From Psococerastis gibbosa (Eukaryota > Arthropoda > Insecta > Psocodea > Psocidae): a stretch of 64,000 bases of DNA. The position numbers and the translations under genes are program-made. The stretch covers positions 22,878,001-22,942,000 of the forward strand of contig OZ020484.1 in NCBI GenBank assembly GCA_963971405.1, written 5' to 3'. The stretch's first letter is position 1. Every line of letters begins with the position of its first letter. The notes beneath the pieces are model-generated. The model did no database searches. It saw nothing but the letters and a program-made list of their open reading frames with translations, and was not told where the DNA came from. Shown here in pieces: positions 30,865 through 43,600 of the stretch.

Positions 30865-33800
30865 ATGGCACACAATGGAAAGATATTTGGAAAGATTTTT
30901 CATCCGTCTTACACACAATTCAGGACATTAATAAAAAATAAACTAACCCGAGGTGGGATCCAGTATGATGGATTTAAGTATCACCCCAGGTAAGTAGCCT
31001 ACTTGTTTAATATTTGTTAAATATAAAATAAAATAACCCGAGGTGGGATGGTGGGTTTAACTATCACCCTAGGTAAGTATTTGTTTAATTCCGAACAACA
31101 ATTCATTCAACAATCAAGGACTTACAAATTTTAATAAATCAAGCAATGTGAGTGATATTGAAAGCTAGTTATGATACCCCGATTTCCCAAATGTTAAGAG
31201 AACTTGGGTGGCAATCAGTGGATCATATGGTCTGGACCGACGCCTTAACATTTATACAAAAGATCAAAAAAGGACTGATGCCAAGTTACATAAAACTATA
31301 GCGATTCTCGGACAATCACGGGTACAACACTAGAGAAAGGAACGACTTCACTCTTCAACATAGGACCCTGGAGAAATTCGTTACTTCAGAAAGGACTATT
31401 GGAGTATAACAGACTAAACGGTGCTATTAAGGAAATGGAGTCGACAGGAGCCTTTCTTTTGGCCCTGCGTGAAATAGTTCGTAGTGCATACTTAAGTTAA
31501 TCTGTGATTAATATAGTGATATATGGAAAGACTAATTAGAGTCTCTACGCTATTTATAATCAGAGACAACAACAACGAAAATGCCTTAAGAGACTGAGGG
31601 CAACTAAACTTGGCATAGAGTGGATAGAATTTCTAAAGAATAGCTCATGACTTGTTTCCCTGCTGACTTGAAAGGAATGAATGCCATAATTTACAACGTT
31701 GCCTAGGGCACACAGTCTTCTTCAAGTTACAGCCGGATGATGGCTGGTAGGCAGCAACATATTGCAGCGATGTCTCACACAGTGTATGTACAATAACACG
31801 CCCCCACGTCGTTTTCGTATATGAGCTAGATTACTTCTACAAAAAAGTGATTGTTGTTGTTGAAAACAGAAGTGAAACACTAATTTGTTAGTATCAGTTT
31901 TCTAATCGTCTTTCATCCATGCTCAGCTCAGTCATTTAACCTTTTACACACAGCCACTTCTTTTAGTTTTTTTCCTGAAAATTTCCACTGTATTGCATTC
32001 TCTTATTCTTCTGCTTAGTTTGTTATATTGGGAGATTCCGCCTGGAAATATTGTCTTCCTGACTTGACTACCACTCGTAGTTAGATTTTCACGATTTCTC
32101 GTCTCGTAGGTGTGCCTTTCTTGGTATCTCATAGTTAGCGCTAGGTACTCGGGTGTCAGACCTTTATCGATCTGGAATATTAATGTCATAGTGTCCAAGT
32201 AGAGGTTTCTTCAATTGTTAGGGTGACCAGACGTACTGTTTTGGGCAGTACAATACTGCTTTTTGGGTCTGAGTACTGCGTACTGCTGACATTGCCAAAA
32301 AACCCTCACATGTACTGCTTTCCCAAAATTTATTGTCAAATACTGCTTTTCTTAAAATAAAAAAATAAGAAAGTTCTTGACCACTTCAAAAAAGAAGGTC
32401 TGGCGATACCGAATGTACAAAAAGTTGCAGAATTTGCACTGTGCCTTTCGGGAACAAGTGCCCCTGTCGAGCGGGTTTTCTCTATAATAAATGATTATTG
32501 GGACGACAACAAATCGCAATTGACAGTGCCAGTTTTGCGAGAAATTATGAGGGTTCGGTTTAATTTGGAACTGACTTGTCAAGACATGTATGAAAACTTA
32601 AAAATGACGAAGGACTTTGTGTCCAAATTCTTAAATCGGAAAAATACGAGACATTAAACATCAATAAATAAATAAACATTCGACATTTCCCATCGATCAC
32701 ATTTTTCTGGTTTAAGAGCGCACGCGAACATAGGCTAAATGTTTTGATATGCTTGCTAATTGCTAATTGCACAATTTATTGCCCTTTTACCATGTTCATT
32801 AAAATTTTCCAAAAGTGCACAGTAATTGTTATGTTACCTTAGTTCTCATTATCTCGTAGGCCTAGACATTTATTTTTAAATGAAAATAAATCTGGCTACG
32901 GCTCTGATTGGATGTACTGCTTTCCAAATTTGAAAATATGGTCACCCTATCAATTGTTAACCAGTCTAATTTCATCACCATCTCCTTTATAGGTGTATCC
33001 CATTCCGCTCGCAGAATGATTCTCATGGCTTGATTTAATATTTTCTGGAGTTTTGATGTGTTTTCTTTTTGACGCTTGATACCAGATTTATTGGGGTTGT
33101 CGTTGAAACGAACTCTACAAGTTATCGCCTGCCTATAAATTAATCCAGTAAAATAAGCCTAGAAGTTACCAGAAAAATCTTCAAACTAGACTTCCATTCG
33201 TTATTCAACTTCTGAGGAATTCTGATGTACCTTTGCCCTTAACGAACTTAAATCTTTGTATTGTCACCAGATACAGTTTAAAAATGATTTGAAAATTATG
33301 TTATTGTTTTAAGGCATCCTGATTTTAAAGATCCCCCCTATGAACCGACGAAGTTATTTTTGGTCACTAGAATTAAGCCAGTGTGGGGAACCAACCCTGT
33401 AGAAAGAAGAGTACTGGAGATACTTAATATTGATGGTCATGTAAGTATGCAAATTTACCACCATACTTAATATGTTAATTCATTCACTGAAGATCATTTT
33501 GGAGAGGCAAAAATGCATATACATATATTCAAATTAGAGATAGTTTATTGTTCAACTACAACTTTTAACTGTCGAAAGGAAGCAAATGAATATTACCATA
33601 ATTTAGGCATTATAATCTATATTGTGCTGGGGCTTACATAATAATTGCCGTATTTCAAGCATCTACCTTGGATCTATATACTGTAGGCTAAAAGATTTAT
33701 GTAATTTTTCAGAAACATTACCAAGGACATAAAGCAATCGTAAAAAATATACCCGAAGTTAACGCTTCACTCTGGAAAATAAAACATCTTGTAACAATTC

Positions 33801-34039
33801 TGCCCATAACCTGCCCGCAAGGACTACCCAAAGACGGTGATTTCAGGGGCACCTACTTACACTCCAATGGCAGCTTTCAAGTTTCTCATAAAATAAAGAT
33901 CCCCGAAGACAGAATCGCCGCAGCCGAACGTTTTGCGAAGAGTGAGAAAAGGCTGACGGGCGAGCTGTTGACGAAACACCTAAGGAACCGTTGGAACAAT
34001 CCATATGACGGTACAATACACGAGCGTACAGAAGCATAA
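30865..34039 (+). CDS. MRPL30: Mitochondrial ribosomal protein L30 (uL30m)
   Basis: Three exons: 30865-30989, 33314-33440 and 33713-34039 (donors gtaagt, acceptors ttttaag and tttttcag), 192 residues. uL30m is a component of the mitochondrial 39S subunit. The N-terminus, free of acidic residues for about 30 positions, is a mitochondrial presequence. The L30 fold follows: LFLVTRIKP (about residue 57), then ERRVLEILNI, and NIPEVNASLWKIKHLVTI with a nearby PQGLP, all landmarks of animal MRPL30. The C-terminal LTGELLTKHLRNRWNNP is the extension seen in insect homologues. The 2.3-kb first intron is packed with LINE and hAT remnants; the last intron is 272 bp. Confidence 0.93.
30946..31090 (+). repeat. 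Partial tandem duplication of MRPL30 exon 1 end and splice donor
   Basis: Sequence 30942-31007 (ctaacccgaggtgggatc... through gtaagt) recurs imperfectly at about 31035-31095 with ctaggtaagtat as a second GT donor. The copy has small deletions and lies inside intron 1. Using the second donor would put the copy's extra bases into the mRNA. Confidence 0.7.
31195..31470 (+). pseudogene. CR1/L2-like LINE RT tail, plus strand
   Basis: Reads LGWQSVDHMVWTDALTFIQK, then MPSYIK, a stop, and GYNTRERNDFTL, with further frame breaks. Same protein region as 2244-2498 and 31944-32218. In MRPL30 intron 1. Confidence 0.75.
32219..32949. mobile_element. hAT element with residual transposase
   Basis: 731 bp, termini TAGGGTGACCA (left) and TGGTCACCCTA (right), exact 8-bp duplication TCAATTGT (32211-32218, 32950-32957). 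An internal deletion derivative that still carries the end of a transposase. Confidence 0.9.
32361..32657 (+). pseudogene. hAT transposase C-terminal dimerisation domain remnant
   Basis: A 98-residue open reading ending in TAA, with no Met start in context. It contains AEFALCLSGTSAPVERVFSI, the conserved SSAPVERVFS-type core of the hAT C-terminal (hATC) dimerisation region, then LREIMRVRFNLE. The zinc-finger and catalytic parts are missing. It has no stops in the retained part, so the deletion is not ancient. Confidence 0.8.
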
Positions 34040-34273
34040 TTTTTTTAGATATTATTTTAGGCCTAGATTTCTTAATGTTGTGTCTCAATATAAAAATTGA
34101 CTTTGCCATATGCTTATTATCACTGGGGGTGACTGTCTCTAAAATCAATCAATTTTTTCTAATTTTTTTTTTAAGGCGCGGGACTCTCGAGTATTTGCGC
34201 CGGTCGGTGTGTGTGTGCGGAAGTGATGGATTATTTGGTTACTATTGGTATTTGTGGTTTAGAATGAGTTTGT

Positions 34274-34678
34274 CTACAGGTGTGGCATGACTCCGGTCTT
34301 GATTAGAAAGCTTAACGTTGCCGTGACCGGCCCATGCTTGTCCCCTGTTAAGTTTGGCAGGGTGTGTGGTTTCGGCAACAAAAGTCTGCCCGCTGCGTAT
34401 ATAGGGCATTCGGTAATTATGTGTTCCACTGATTGTGGCACTCCGCACCTGCTGCATGTAGGGGGCTGGTCACCAAACATCAAATGTCGATGGGTAAGGC
34501 GGGTGTGCCCTATGCGCAATCTTTCTAATTTATCGCCAGTAGTTTTGGCTATAAAATTCAGTTTGTGCACTGCAGCCTCCTCGTCAAGGCTTTTTTTCCA
34601 GAGATATTTCCTCATGCCATTCTCAAGGTAAAAGTCTATCAAAATCGGACAGTAGGATTCTTCGTTATTCAAGGTCAA
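34274..34678 (-). pseudogene. Non-LTR retrotransposon C-terminus (RNase H tail and zinc motif)
   Basis: A 134-residue open frame with LERLRIGHTRLTHRHLM followed by CSRCGVPQSVEHIITECPIY, a C-x2-C-x7-H-x4-C cluster found at the end of many arthropod LINE ORF2 proteins. No RT is attached. 235 bp downstream of the MRPL30 stop, opposite strand. Confidence 0.75.
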
Positions 34679-34816
34679 AGGTCATCATCGTTTATAAAAT
34701 AGCGTGTTTTAGGCATCTATGATGTATGAATTATTGTCATCATTAAAACCGGAATGACGTCACGCTGCGTTGAAAATATGAAGTGACCATAACTTTGGAT
34801 CTATTTTCATATATAT

Positions 34817-35004
34817 AAATAAATAAATATTGACTTATTTTGTTCTATTACTTAGTCAACTTAGCGGAGTTCTCTTACACTCAACTAGGAAGGCTCAGGA
34901 CCGCCTGCTTTACATGCCCTCCGAAGCATGGCCAGACAATGTAGCATGTGTGGGACTCGAACCAACAACCTTTTGGGTGAAAGTGTACCACAACACTACA
35001 TGTC
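34817..35004 (-). mobile_element. SINE family A, copy 1
   Basis: Minus-strand copy of the tRNA-derived SINE described at 51008. B box region tgggactcgaacc (34950-34962) is intact; tail ataaataaataaat at the left end. Confidence 0.8.
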
Positions 35005-35104
35005 AATATCGATTCACTATGCAAAGTTCGATGATTATCAGACCAAAGTTATGGTCCCGTTATAATTTTAGCGTGGCATCATTCCATGTTGAATGATGGC
35101 GGAC

Positions 35105-35993
35105 GGCAATAGTTCATGCATCATAGGATGGGTAGTAGTAGTAGTAGTAAGTTTTAGCATAGTCCCAAGCCATGGGACATGCCCCGTCTTGCTCACTCGG
35201 ACAACCCAATGGCGGCCGCGAAGCTGTTACCCCGCCTGGCAGCCACCAACACGTGCCACCCGGTCTCAGCGCCAATCTCGCAGAAGCGACAATCCTGCGA
35301 GGGAACCTGCACACCGAAGTGAGCAAGGTGAACCCGGAAGGGGCCTTGTCCCGTCAGCATAGCAGCAGCAGCAGAGCGTGCCGCTCGTCGACTTTTAGAG
35401 ATGACGTCTCGGGGAGAATATTCCACTGAGGATAGGTAACTGCACCGGCTTTCCCGTTCATTCTCGAACCGTCTGTGTAGAAAACAATGTCTAACCCCGA
35501 CACTATTATTTCTCCGAGATGGTCATTCCAATCCTCGCGGGTGGGAAAGCGCACGTGGGCCCCCATTGAAGCAGGTTTCTTTGATTATTCGGTCAAATGG
35601 CATTGACAGCTAATTGGTTATCTTCAGTGGCCGTTACGTGGAGCTCTTCGGCAGAGGAACCCGGTAATTCTCAATCGATGCATGCTGTATGTTCCAAATA
35701 AAGATACAGTGGTGGTAAGTCCAATAACATCTCAACGAGTTGATCACAATGCCTCGGATATTGAGATGCAAGCCAGTCTTTGTATTTTTGCCAGCTTCTG
35801 ATTTGATTGCTTGAACCACAACGCAGCCACAACTTGGCGCTGGCCTCACAACAGCCACATAAAGCCACCTCACCTCATCGCTATGGTTGAAAGACCCCAG
35901 GTACTTCCAACACCAGCCCGCAGGGTCCAAAGAACCGAGCGCGCCTTTGCTATAGGTGAATCTAATAAATTGTCTTTTTGGGTTTATTTGCAC
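35105..35993 (-). pseudogene. R1/LOA-like LINE fragment with RNase H
   Basis: The minus strand gives, in order, an RT C-terminal block (WLYVAVVRP near 35880), an RNase H start with FYTDGSRMNGKAGA near 35480, and a terminal zinc segment CRFCEIGAETGWH near 35270. Frames change between the blocks, so it is a decayed copy. The RNase H domain and its D-G-S motif place it with R1/LOA/Jockey-like elements. Confidence 0.75.
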
Positions 35994-36074
35994 CCTACAG
36001 GAAACTTTAGGTCAGCAACATTGGCAAGTTTTTACCATTTCTTGATATATGTGAGTCCGTTTGGTGGGTACTAA

Positions 36075-37626
36075 TTAAAACACGAAATTTTAAAAATTAT
36101 GTTTATAATTCATTAACTCCTGCACAGCAGTAGATAATTTATGACGGCCATTTGTCTGCTGATGGCATTTCAGTCTCAAATCACGTTTAAGGGAGGGATT
36201 TGGTTAAAGATATTTTGACGTAAATAATTAATTCCTCGGTCTACAAAAATATGCAAATATGATTTCATAAAACATACAAGCTCTCGCGGTAAAATTACAT
36301 TTCATATTCTCAAACATTATTGCATCAGACAACACAAGAAAGTGCATTTAGACAGCTTTTATACAAGTAAGTAGAGTAAATCAATTCAACAAATATTTTT
36401 TTTTAATTTAAATGAATTGTTGATCTCAAAATTTTCATATCTTCACGGCTGTGGAACGAGTAATTAATTAATTTCATCGTTTGTTTACAAATTATTTAGA
36501 AACCCTAATTTAAAATTCAAGTTAAAAGACAATTCAAACAAAACAAAAGGCATAAAGGTAAAAAAAAAAAATAGGTTTTTTAGACAGGCAAAAATGTTTA
36601 GGCTTATAAATATTTTAATGATTTTGAAGATTCCATGACATGGAAATTTTATTTTGTAAAAAGTTAATTGATATAACAAGACAATTTCAGCGCGTTTAAA
36701 AATTCACAGTACCGTACTTTCAAACTTTTATTATTAATTATGGACAACAGCAACGTGATAAATTAAAAATTGCAAACCATTTCATCAAAACAGTTTTTCT
36801 ATTCGATTATGCTTCTAAACGGTAGCGGCTAAGCAGGTTTTTAGAATTCTTCATAACTTTTCATTTCATGACCCCCTCAGCCTTAAACCGTTAACCAGCC
36901 TGATCCGCTGACGGTCCAATCAAAAAAAAAAAAAAAAAAATCAAATCTCAGGTAGCATAGAGACGGAATAAATTGCCACGGAAAGCCCGTATTTTTATCC
37001 ACAACAATGGTAACGGTCACTTTTTACGACATATCAACGATTTCAATATGGCAGCCAGTCAAAGTGAAAATAATGTGATACTTGCATTGATATTGGTGAA
37101 ACGTGGCGCAATAATTTGTCATACCATGTCTTGATCAAGTTCGTTAACCGGTCTGATTAGTTTTTTTTTAATTTCAAGATGGCGAAGCGGTGTCTGCGCT
37201 CTTATGAAATCTCCCTACACCTGATCGGTCAGCACCGAAAGGGATTTTTTTAAATGAAAATCAGCACCTAAGCGAAATCCGCATGCTACATTTTCATTTC
37301 AAGTGTTCCCTTCAGCTGTTGTTAGTGGCTGTCATCAGTTACCAAATATAATAATGTGCATTGCAACCACACAATAAGTAATGATACTCCGCCGGTGGCA
37401 TGTTACTGAGCATAAACGCCAGAAAAATGTTTTGACGTTGATGAGAGCGGGAAACAACCAAATAGTTAATCATAACAATTGTTGCTATTGACTAGATTAC
37501 GGCTAGTCACGAGCTAGGCGAATATAGATATGAATTGTCGGCGGCCAATATTTTTCTTGTTCTGACAGCGGTAATAACATTACAATAGACGACAAGCCAA
37601 TCAGAACAATAAACGAACATAAAAAG
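36075..37626. other. Spacer before ABCF1 3' end
   Basis: AT-rich, with a poly-A run at 36921-36940. No gene, TE terminus or RNA recognised. The last part (37500-37626) would be the ABCF1 3' UTR on the minus strand. Confidence 0.4.
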
Positions 37627-40600
37627 TTATTGCTCAACAGCAGCATTTGCCACGACACTAGGATTATTGATGATTTCTCCAAGACTGTCCAGCACTTCCT
37701 TCCGGTAGTCGTCAAAGTCTCCATCTACCTCCACGATTGACTGACTCTCGATGACCCACAGTGTACAAGAGGTATCACGGATGAGTCGCTCATCGTGAGA
37801 AACTATCACTACTCCACCCTTATAACCGTTAATTGCTTCGGCTAAGGCGTCTATCGATTCGATGTCGAGATTATTGGTAGGTTCATCCTGCACAAAATAA
37901 TACTATTATTAACACAGTAATTGTTTACAGCCAAAATAAAAATATTTCGTTGGAATTATTGCTAAACGGCTACAATGCGACGGATGAAAGAAAATTTATA
38001 AATAAATAAATATTGACTCTTTTTGCTCTATTACTAAGCCAACCTAGCGGAGTTAGGGCTATAAGCCCTCTCATACATTCTTCTAGGAAAGCCCGGGACC
38101 GCCTGCTTTACATGCCCTCCGAAGTATGGCCAGAAAATGTAGCCAGTATGGGACTCGAACCAACAACCATTCGGGTGAAAGTTGGAGTCTGTACCACCTA
38201 TCGATGTCCTGATATTTTATTTGGATATCCTAATTTTTCGTAGTACTACAACTACAACATTACTGCAACCATTGTAAAAAAAAGGCATAGCCGTCGCTGA
38301 GAAATGTTATTATTATTATGGATGTAGGCCTACTAGGGGTGAGTGGCCTATTGCACCTTACCCTGCTAACTACCCCATCCGGTTTCGGACATTATTGGTG
38401 TTAATATTTAATAGGGTATTCTATATTGACTTGGTGGTACTTTTACATGTTTATAAAATAACATTCTTATTTTTACAAATTATTGGTGTTTTTGAATGAC
38501 TTACTTTATTACAATATTATGTAATACCTCAACATGCTTACCATTGACATTCTAGCTTGACTCATATCCGTACTTGATTAAGTCATGCTTTACACATTGC
38601 AGTATTATATGGCGTATATAACACTGACATTAAATTAACTTTGGTTGATGAGGTAACCTCCACGTAATAACCGAAATTAGACAATATAGAAAAACATTTG
38701 TAATGCATGTATTTGTAATCTAAACTTTGCGGGATTCGAAGCCACGATCTACGTCTAACCGGGGCGTCGTCTTAACCACAAGCCCCACTAATTTGGGTTA
38801 AGTCATGCTTTCGCCTGTTTCATTGCGTGAAAGGTGAGCTTGTCTCAGCTTGTCCACTATCGCCTGTAGCTGGTGTAGGTTGACGTCGAGAACGTATACC
38901 AGTTTGCCATTGGCAAAAATTTCATATGGAATCAATACAAATATGTCCGAAATACATGAGGTCGTTGGCATTGGTCAAGGGACCTATGGGCCGCTATCAG
39001 TAGGCCTGGGTCCATAAAGTCCTTAAAAAACTGAAACTGTGTTAGCTTGGCTTAAGCAAGATAGTAAAAACTCACTAGAATAACGACGTCAGGAGCTGTA
39101 AGGGTGAGTTCAGCCAGGGCCACTCGAGCTTTTTGACCTCCCGATAAATCTTTCATTTTAATTGTGTGCGCGTGGCTGGCCAAACCGAAGGTTCCCAGCT
39201 GTTTTCGGGCTTTTTCATATGGAAGGTCAAAAAGTCGCATCAAATATTCGGAAGGTGTTTCTTCTGCAGTCAAGTGCTCGCCAGAATGCTGGTCAAATCT
39301 TCCAATGTGCTGCGTGGAAAAGAAGATAAACGTTATTGAAACAGTCGGATTCATAAAGAAAATTGCACTTGTTGATTGAAGAAACACGGCAGGACACCCT
39401 CTACTGTTTCAGACTTATGAAATAAATAACTCAGGCTAAATAGTATTATAAGCATTACACATAGTAGTCGGCATCAGTCCAGCCGTGGGTTTTCAAATTA
39501 ATAATAATAATTAAATAAGCACAGGCTCAAATTAACGAAGCATAGACCCTGATGACACAGTCTAATATTTATTCAAAGAAATATTTGGAATGTTCATATG
39601 TTGAAGTATATGATTTGAATCTGAATTAAGGTGTTAGTTACACTTTCCAATTTTTCTTATACCCATAATTATTGGTTCCAATATTCAAGTGTGCAGGGGG
39701 GGGGGGGGGAATTGGCATATTTATTGAGCATCTTGATAAATAATAATAAATTTCACTTACAAGACGATGATTCCTCTTTTGTTCCCCTTTCAAAGGCTCA
39801 AGCTCACCAACTAAGAGCTTGAGAAACGTTGACTTCCCGACTCCATTTGGCCCAACAATGGCAACACGTGAGGACATGTCGATGCCGAACTCGAGCCCAT
39901 AAAATAGTGGTTTCTGTCCTTCGTAAGCGAAAGTTACATCTGAAAGGAACGAGAAATATTAAGAATAGTGTAAATCAACCGTAGAAAATCGGCAGTCCAC
40001 AACTGGCCATATGTATTTTTTTATTTAATTTACGACGCAATTAATTAAAGATTTAATCTAGTCAAGTAGAAGACAGTTCCATACATCATATCATAATTTT
40101 GGTGTCTGAATATTGTGTAATCCATATCCACTTTATGCGACTACTTTACGTTGTCAAAACCCCATTTTAGAGCATTGTTAATATAATTTACAATGGATGG
40201 TCGGGGCTACCCTAGAACTCACCTGAAGTAAAACTAAATTTCATTCATTCACTTATTTTATTTCAAGCTTATTTTACAAGTTCTACTTATGAGTTGACCT
40301 GCTCCACCTGGACGTAAGTAATATACTGCATATTGATTAATACATTTCCACTAAAAAAGTCTGTCATATACATATATGAAGAAGGAAGTTACGGCGTGCA
40401 ACCCATTGGTTCCTGCTTGGATTACTGCAAAACGTATAATATCCGTATAATAACTTAATGTGTTTACTTACTATATAGACCGAGAATAGGAGGCTGAAGA
40501 GGAGATGGGTCAGGGAAAGAAAACTTGACGATATATTCCCTTGGCTTTTGAAGTAGCTCAACAGGGCCGTCTTCCTCAATCGCTTTCACCATCTTACGTC

Positions 40601-43600
40601 CTTTTTCTTGTTTCCTTGTTAACACTTCCTTAGTTTTCTTTTCCTAAAGACAAAGTATTAGATATTACAAGTCAACTGACTTCTTAAAGCCCTTTCGATT
40701 ATACTGCAATTTCAAAAGAGAAATATACTAACAACTAATATCAGTTTGCCAATATATTTTGTGCAGTGAGTTTCAAAAAAATTGAAGCGAAGTTTTTTGC
40801 GTAACAGCCATTATGAAAATTTGTTTAGAAAAACATTTAAAAATTCCTTTTGCTGCAAACGCTGTATTAAGAAATGGTTGCTGACCTTGCTACATTTCCA
40901 TATTTTCTCCAAAGTAATAAACGACATGCGAACAAGGGCCAAATCAATAGTTGGCATCTCTCTAAGTTAAGATATTGTAGGCATGAAGTCATTATCTGCG
41001 AGAAAAAAAATATTTGTCAGCCTAGTGATTTACTGTACATGTAGTCCAGCTCGTTGGTTGGCTTAGCTACCTTACAGGAGTACACCTGAGTAATCTGGAG
41101 TAAACTGCGTAAAACCCGACTTAACCTGTATTATGATTAAAATTAATTTCACTGATCGTAGAACTCTCATTGAATTGCATGGGATAGAAGTGTTGTTCAG
41201 CATATTGATAAAGCCTGTAGCCGTCCTTAACCCCGATTCGCAAAACAGTTAAGGAAGGCGTGGGAAATTAATTTTTCACTTCATGGCCAATCGCTGTATA
41301 GTCATGGCCGCATTCTTCATATATCGAAATGTAGGGGCACATTTCTATCCCATGAACTGATAGCTTTTCGACCAATAATGTTTTATGAAATGTTATTAAA
41401 ATAATAATAATAATAATACAAGAATAAGGAGGGGTAAGTGATTATTAATGGATCGCACAGGAAACTTACTGCAGCTTTTTTGGACTGGCCATGAGCTTTA
41501 AGCTCTTTGATACGCTTCTCTTGCTTCTCATAATCTTTCATCATTTCTTTCCGTTTCTGAACCAGCATCTTCTTGAACATGCTGTAGTTACCCTTATAAT
41601 AGTAAAGCTTTTGCTGATCTAAATGAATCACTTCATTGCAGACGTTATCTAAGAAACTCTGGTCGTGAGATACTACTAGCAGAGTTTTCTTCCATGTTTG
41701 CAAGTAACTGAAAAATAAATATAGGTTAATTCAAATCTCTGTTTTTACATGACATAGCAATCGATATTTATTAGTACATTATAAATTTTAAATCAAAATA
41801 TTTAGTAATAAATCGACGAACAGACTGACAGTCATTTCGTAAAACCTACTTTCTTGGGACCTCAAAACGTGCAAAATTGAAATTTCGAAATCAAGAATTT
41901 CGACCATTACAAAGCTTTCCTTATACTACGTACAAATAGGAAAGCAAAAAAGCTTACTTGTCCAGCCAGATTACTGCATTGAGATCTAGATGGTTAGTAG
42001 GTTCATCAAGTAAAAGTAGAGTGGGCTCCAAGAAAAGTGCTCTCGCCAGAGAAACCCTCATACGCCATCCACCAGAAAATTTGTTAGTAGGTCGGTCTTG
42101 CATTCCCTTAGAGAACCCGAGGCCAGCGAGGAGCCGCCGTGCTCTGGGTTCAGCCGAATCAGCACCGATGGCTTTTAATTCTTCATAGACCTCTTTCAGG
42201 CGAGCTTGTGTCTGATCAGAAGTGTCTCCACCTTCTTGCTTCTCTTCAAGTATCTTGCACTCCGCTAACAATTCAGTACGTTTCACGTCAGCAAGCAGAA
42301 CAGTTTCGACAGCAGTGTGTTCTGTGGCCACAACCTCTTGTTCGCAATATAAAATATCTATATTTGGCGGTATCGCAAAGGCACGAGAAGCTAAGTGACG
42401 CAGCAGTGTTGTCTTTCCGTGACCGTTAGGCCCTACCAGACCGTACCGACGGCCATTAACAATGTGAAGGTTTGCGTTAACAAACAGGTCTTTGCCTTTC
42501 GCTGCGATACTGAAGTTTTCTATTTTAATGTCTACAGCATTTTCCATTAATTGCAATTGAGCAGACGATTTCTGCGCTTGTGACACTGTGAAATTATCAT
42601 CTAACTGGCTATGGCCTTGACCTCCTTTTTTTGTAGTTAATTCAAGTTGCTTTTCGTATTCCTGTTGTTTCTTTAGCTTCTTCTTTTCTTTGTGGGTCAT
42701 TTTCTTTGCGGCTGGTTCTTCCAATTGAAAAGTGGCATCTTGTTCAGTAATTGCTCCATTTTCTGCAAGGGCCAGGTCACCAACGACATATGTACTATCT
42801 AAATTGCCGTTGGTATTCACATTAAGACGTTTCAAATCATTGGTAAGCTCATCGACGGAAAGTGGAACTTTCTTTCTAAGCGTGACCATTCCTCTGACTT
42901 CATGAGCATCTTCCGTGGGGTCAGCCTTCGGTTGAGCTTTCGCCTGAGATCTCGTCATGACACGCCCTTCAGCAGGTTTACTTAATGGGGCAGTCTCAAC
43001 TGAGACGAGTTCTTCGTCAATTGATGATGTTTTCTTTATCTTACCACCTTTCTTTGTTGTGTGTTTTTGGGTCCCATTTTCTACTGCTGCTGGGGCTGTT
43101 TTATTCTTAGCAATTTCAGTTGACTCTGATAGGCCAGAATCAGACTCCTCCTCGCTTTCGTCAGCTTGCTTTTGCTTACTTTTCATCGATTTCGGTGCTT
43201 CATCATCATCATCCGAATACCCATTTTCTTCATTAAACTGCCCTTTTTTTGGTTTACCCTTCTTTTTCGGCTGCAATAGTATTTCCAACTTGTTTACTCC
43301 ATTTTTTTTCAGATCAATATCGTCTTCATCAGAACTAACGCCTACTGTGTTTTTGACCTTTTTTTTAATGGCCAGTCTAGCGGCTCTAACTGGAACAGCA
43401 TGTTCTTCACTATCCGCTTCTTTAAGCATATCGATTTCAAGTTCCTCATCTGAAAATTCATCATTTTTCTTTCCCTTTCCTTTCGTTTTTTTAGACTTTG
43501 CCACCGACTTTCCCGGCTTGGGGGCATTATGCGGAGGGTCCTCCTTTTCCCCTCCCAGCATATCTGCAGCTGAGTTATCATCAGGCCAGTCGTCATCGGC

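Larger units (their letters stand above)
31944..33100 (-). pseudogene. CR1/L2-like LINE RT tail, split by a hAT element
   Basis: Two minus-strand pieces, 33100-32950 (LQKILNQAMRIILRAEWDTP, then MKLDWLTIE) and 32218-31944 (TLIFQIDKGLTPEYLAL, YETRNRENL, YNKLSRRI). They are separated by the hAT insertion with its TCAATTGT duplication. A one-base frameshift lies just after the junction. It is the RT thumb and C-terminus only. Confidence 0.8.
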
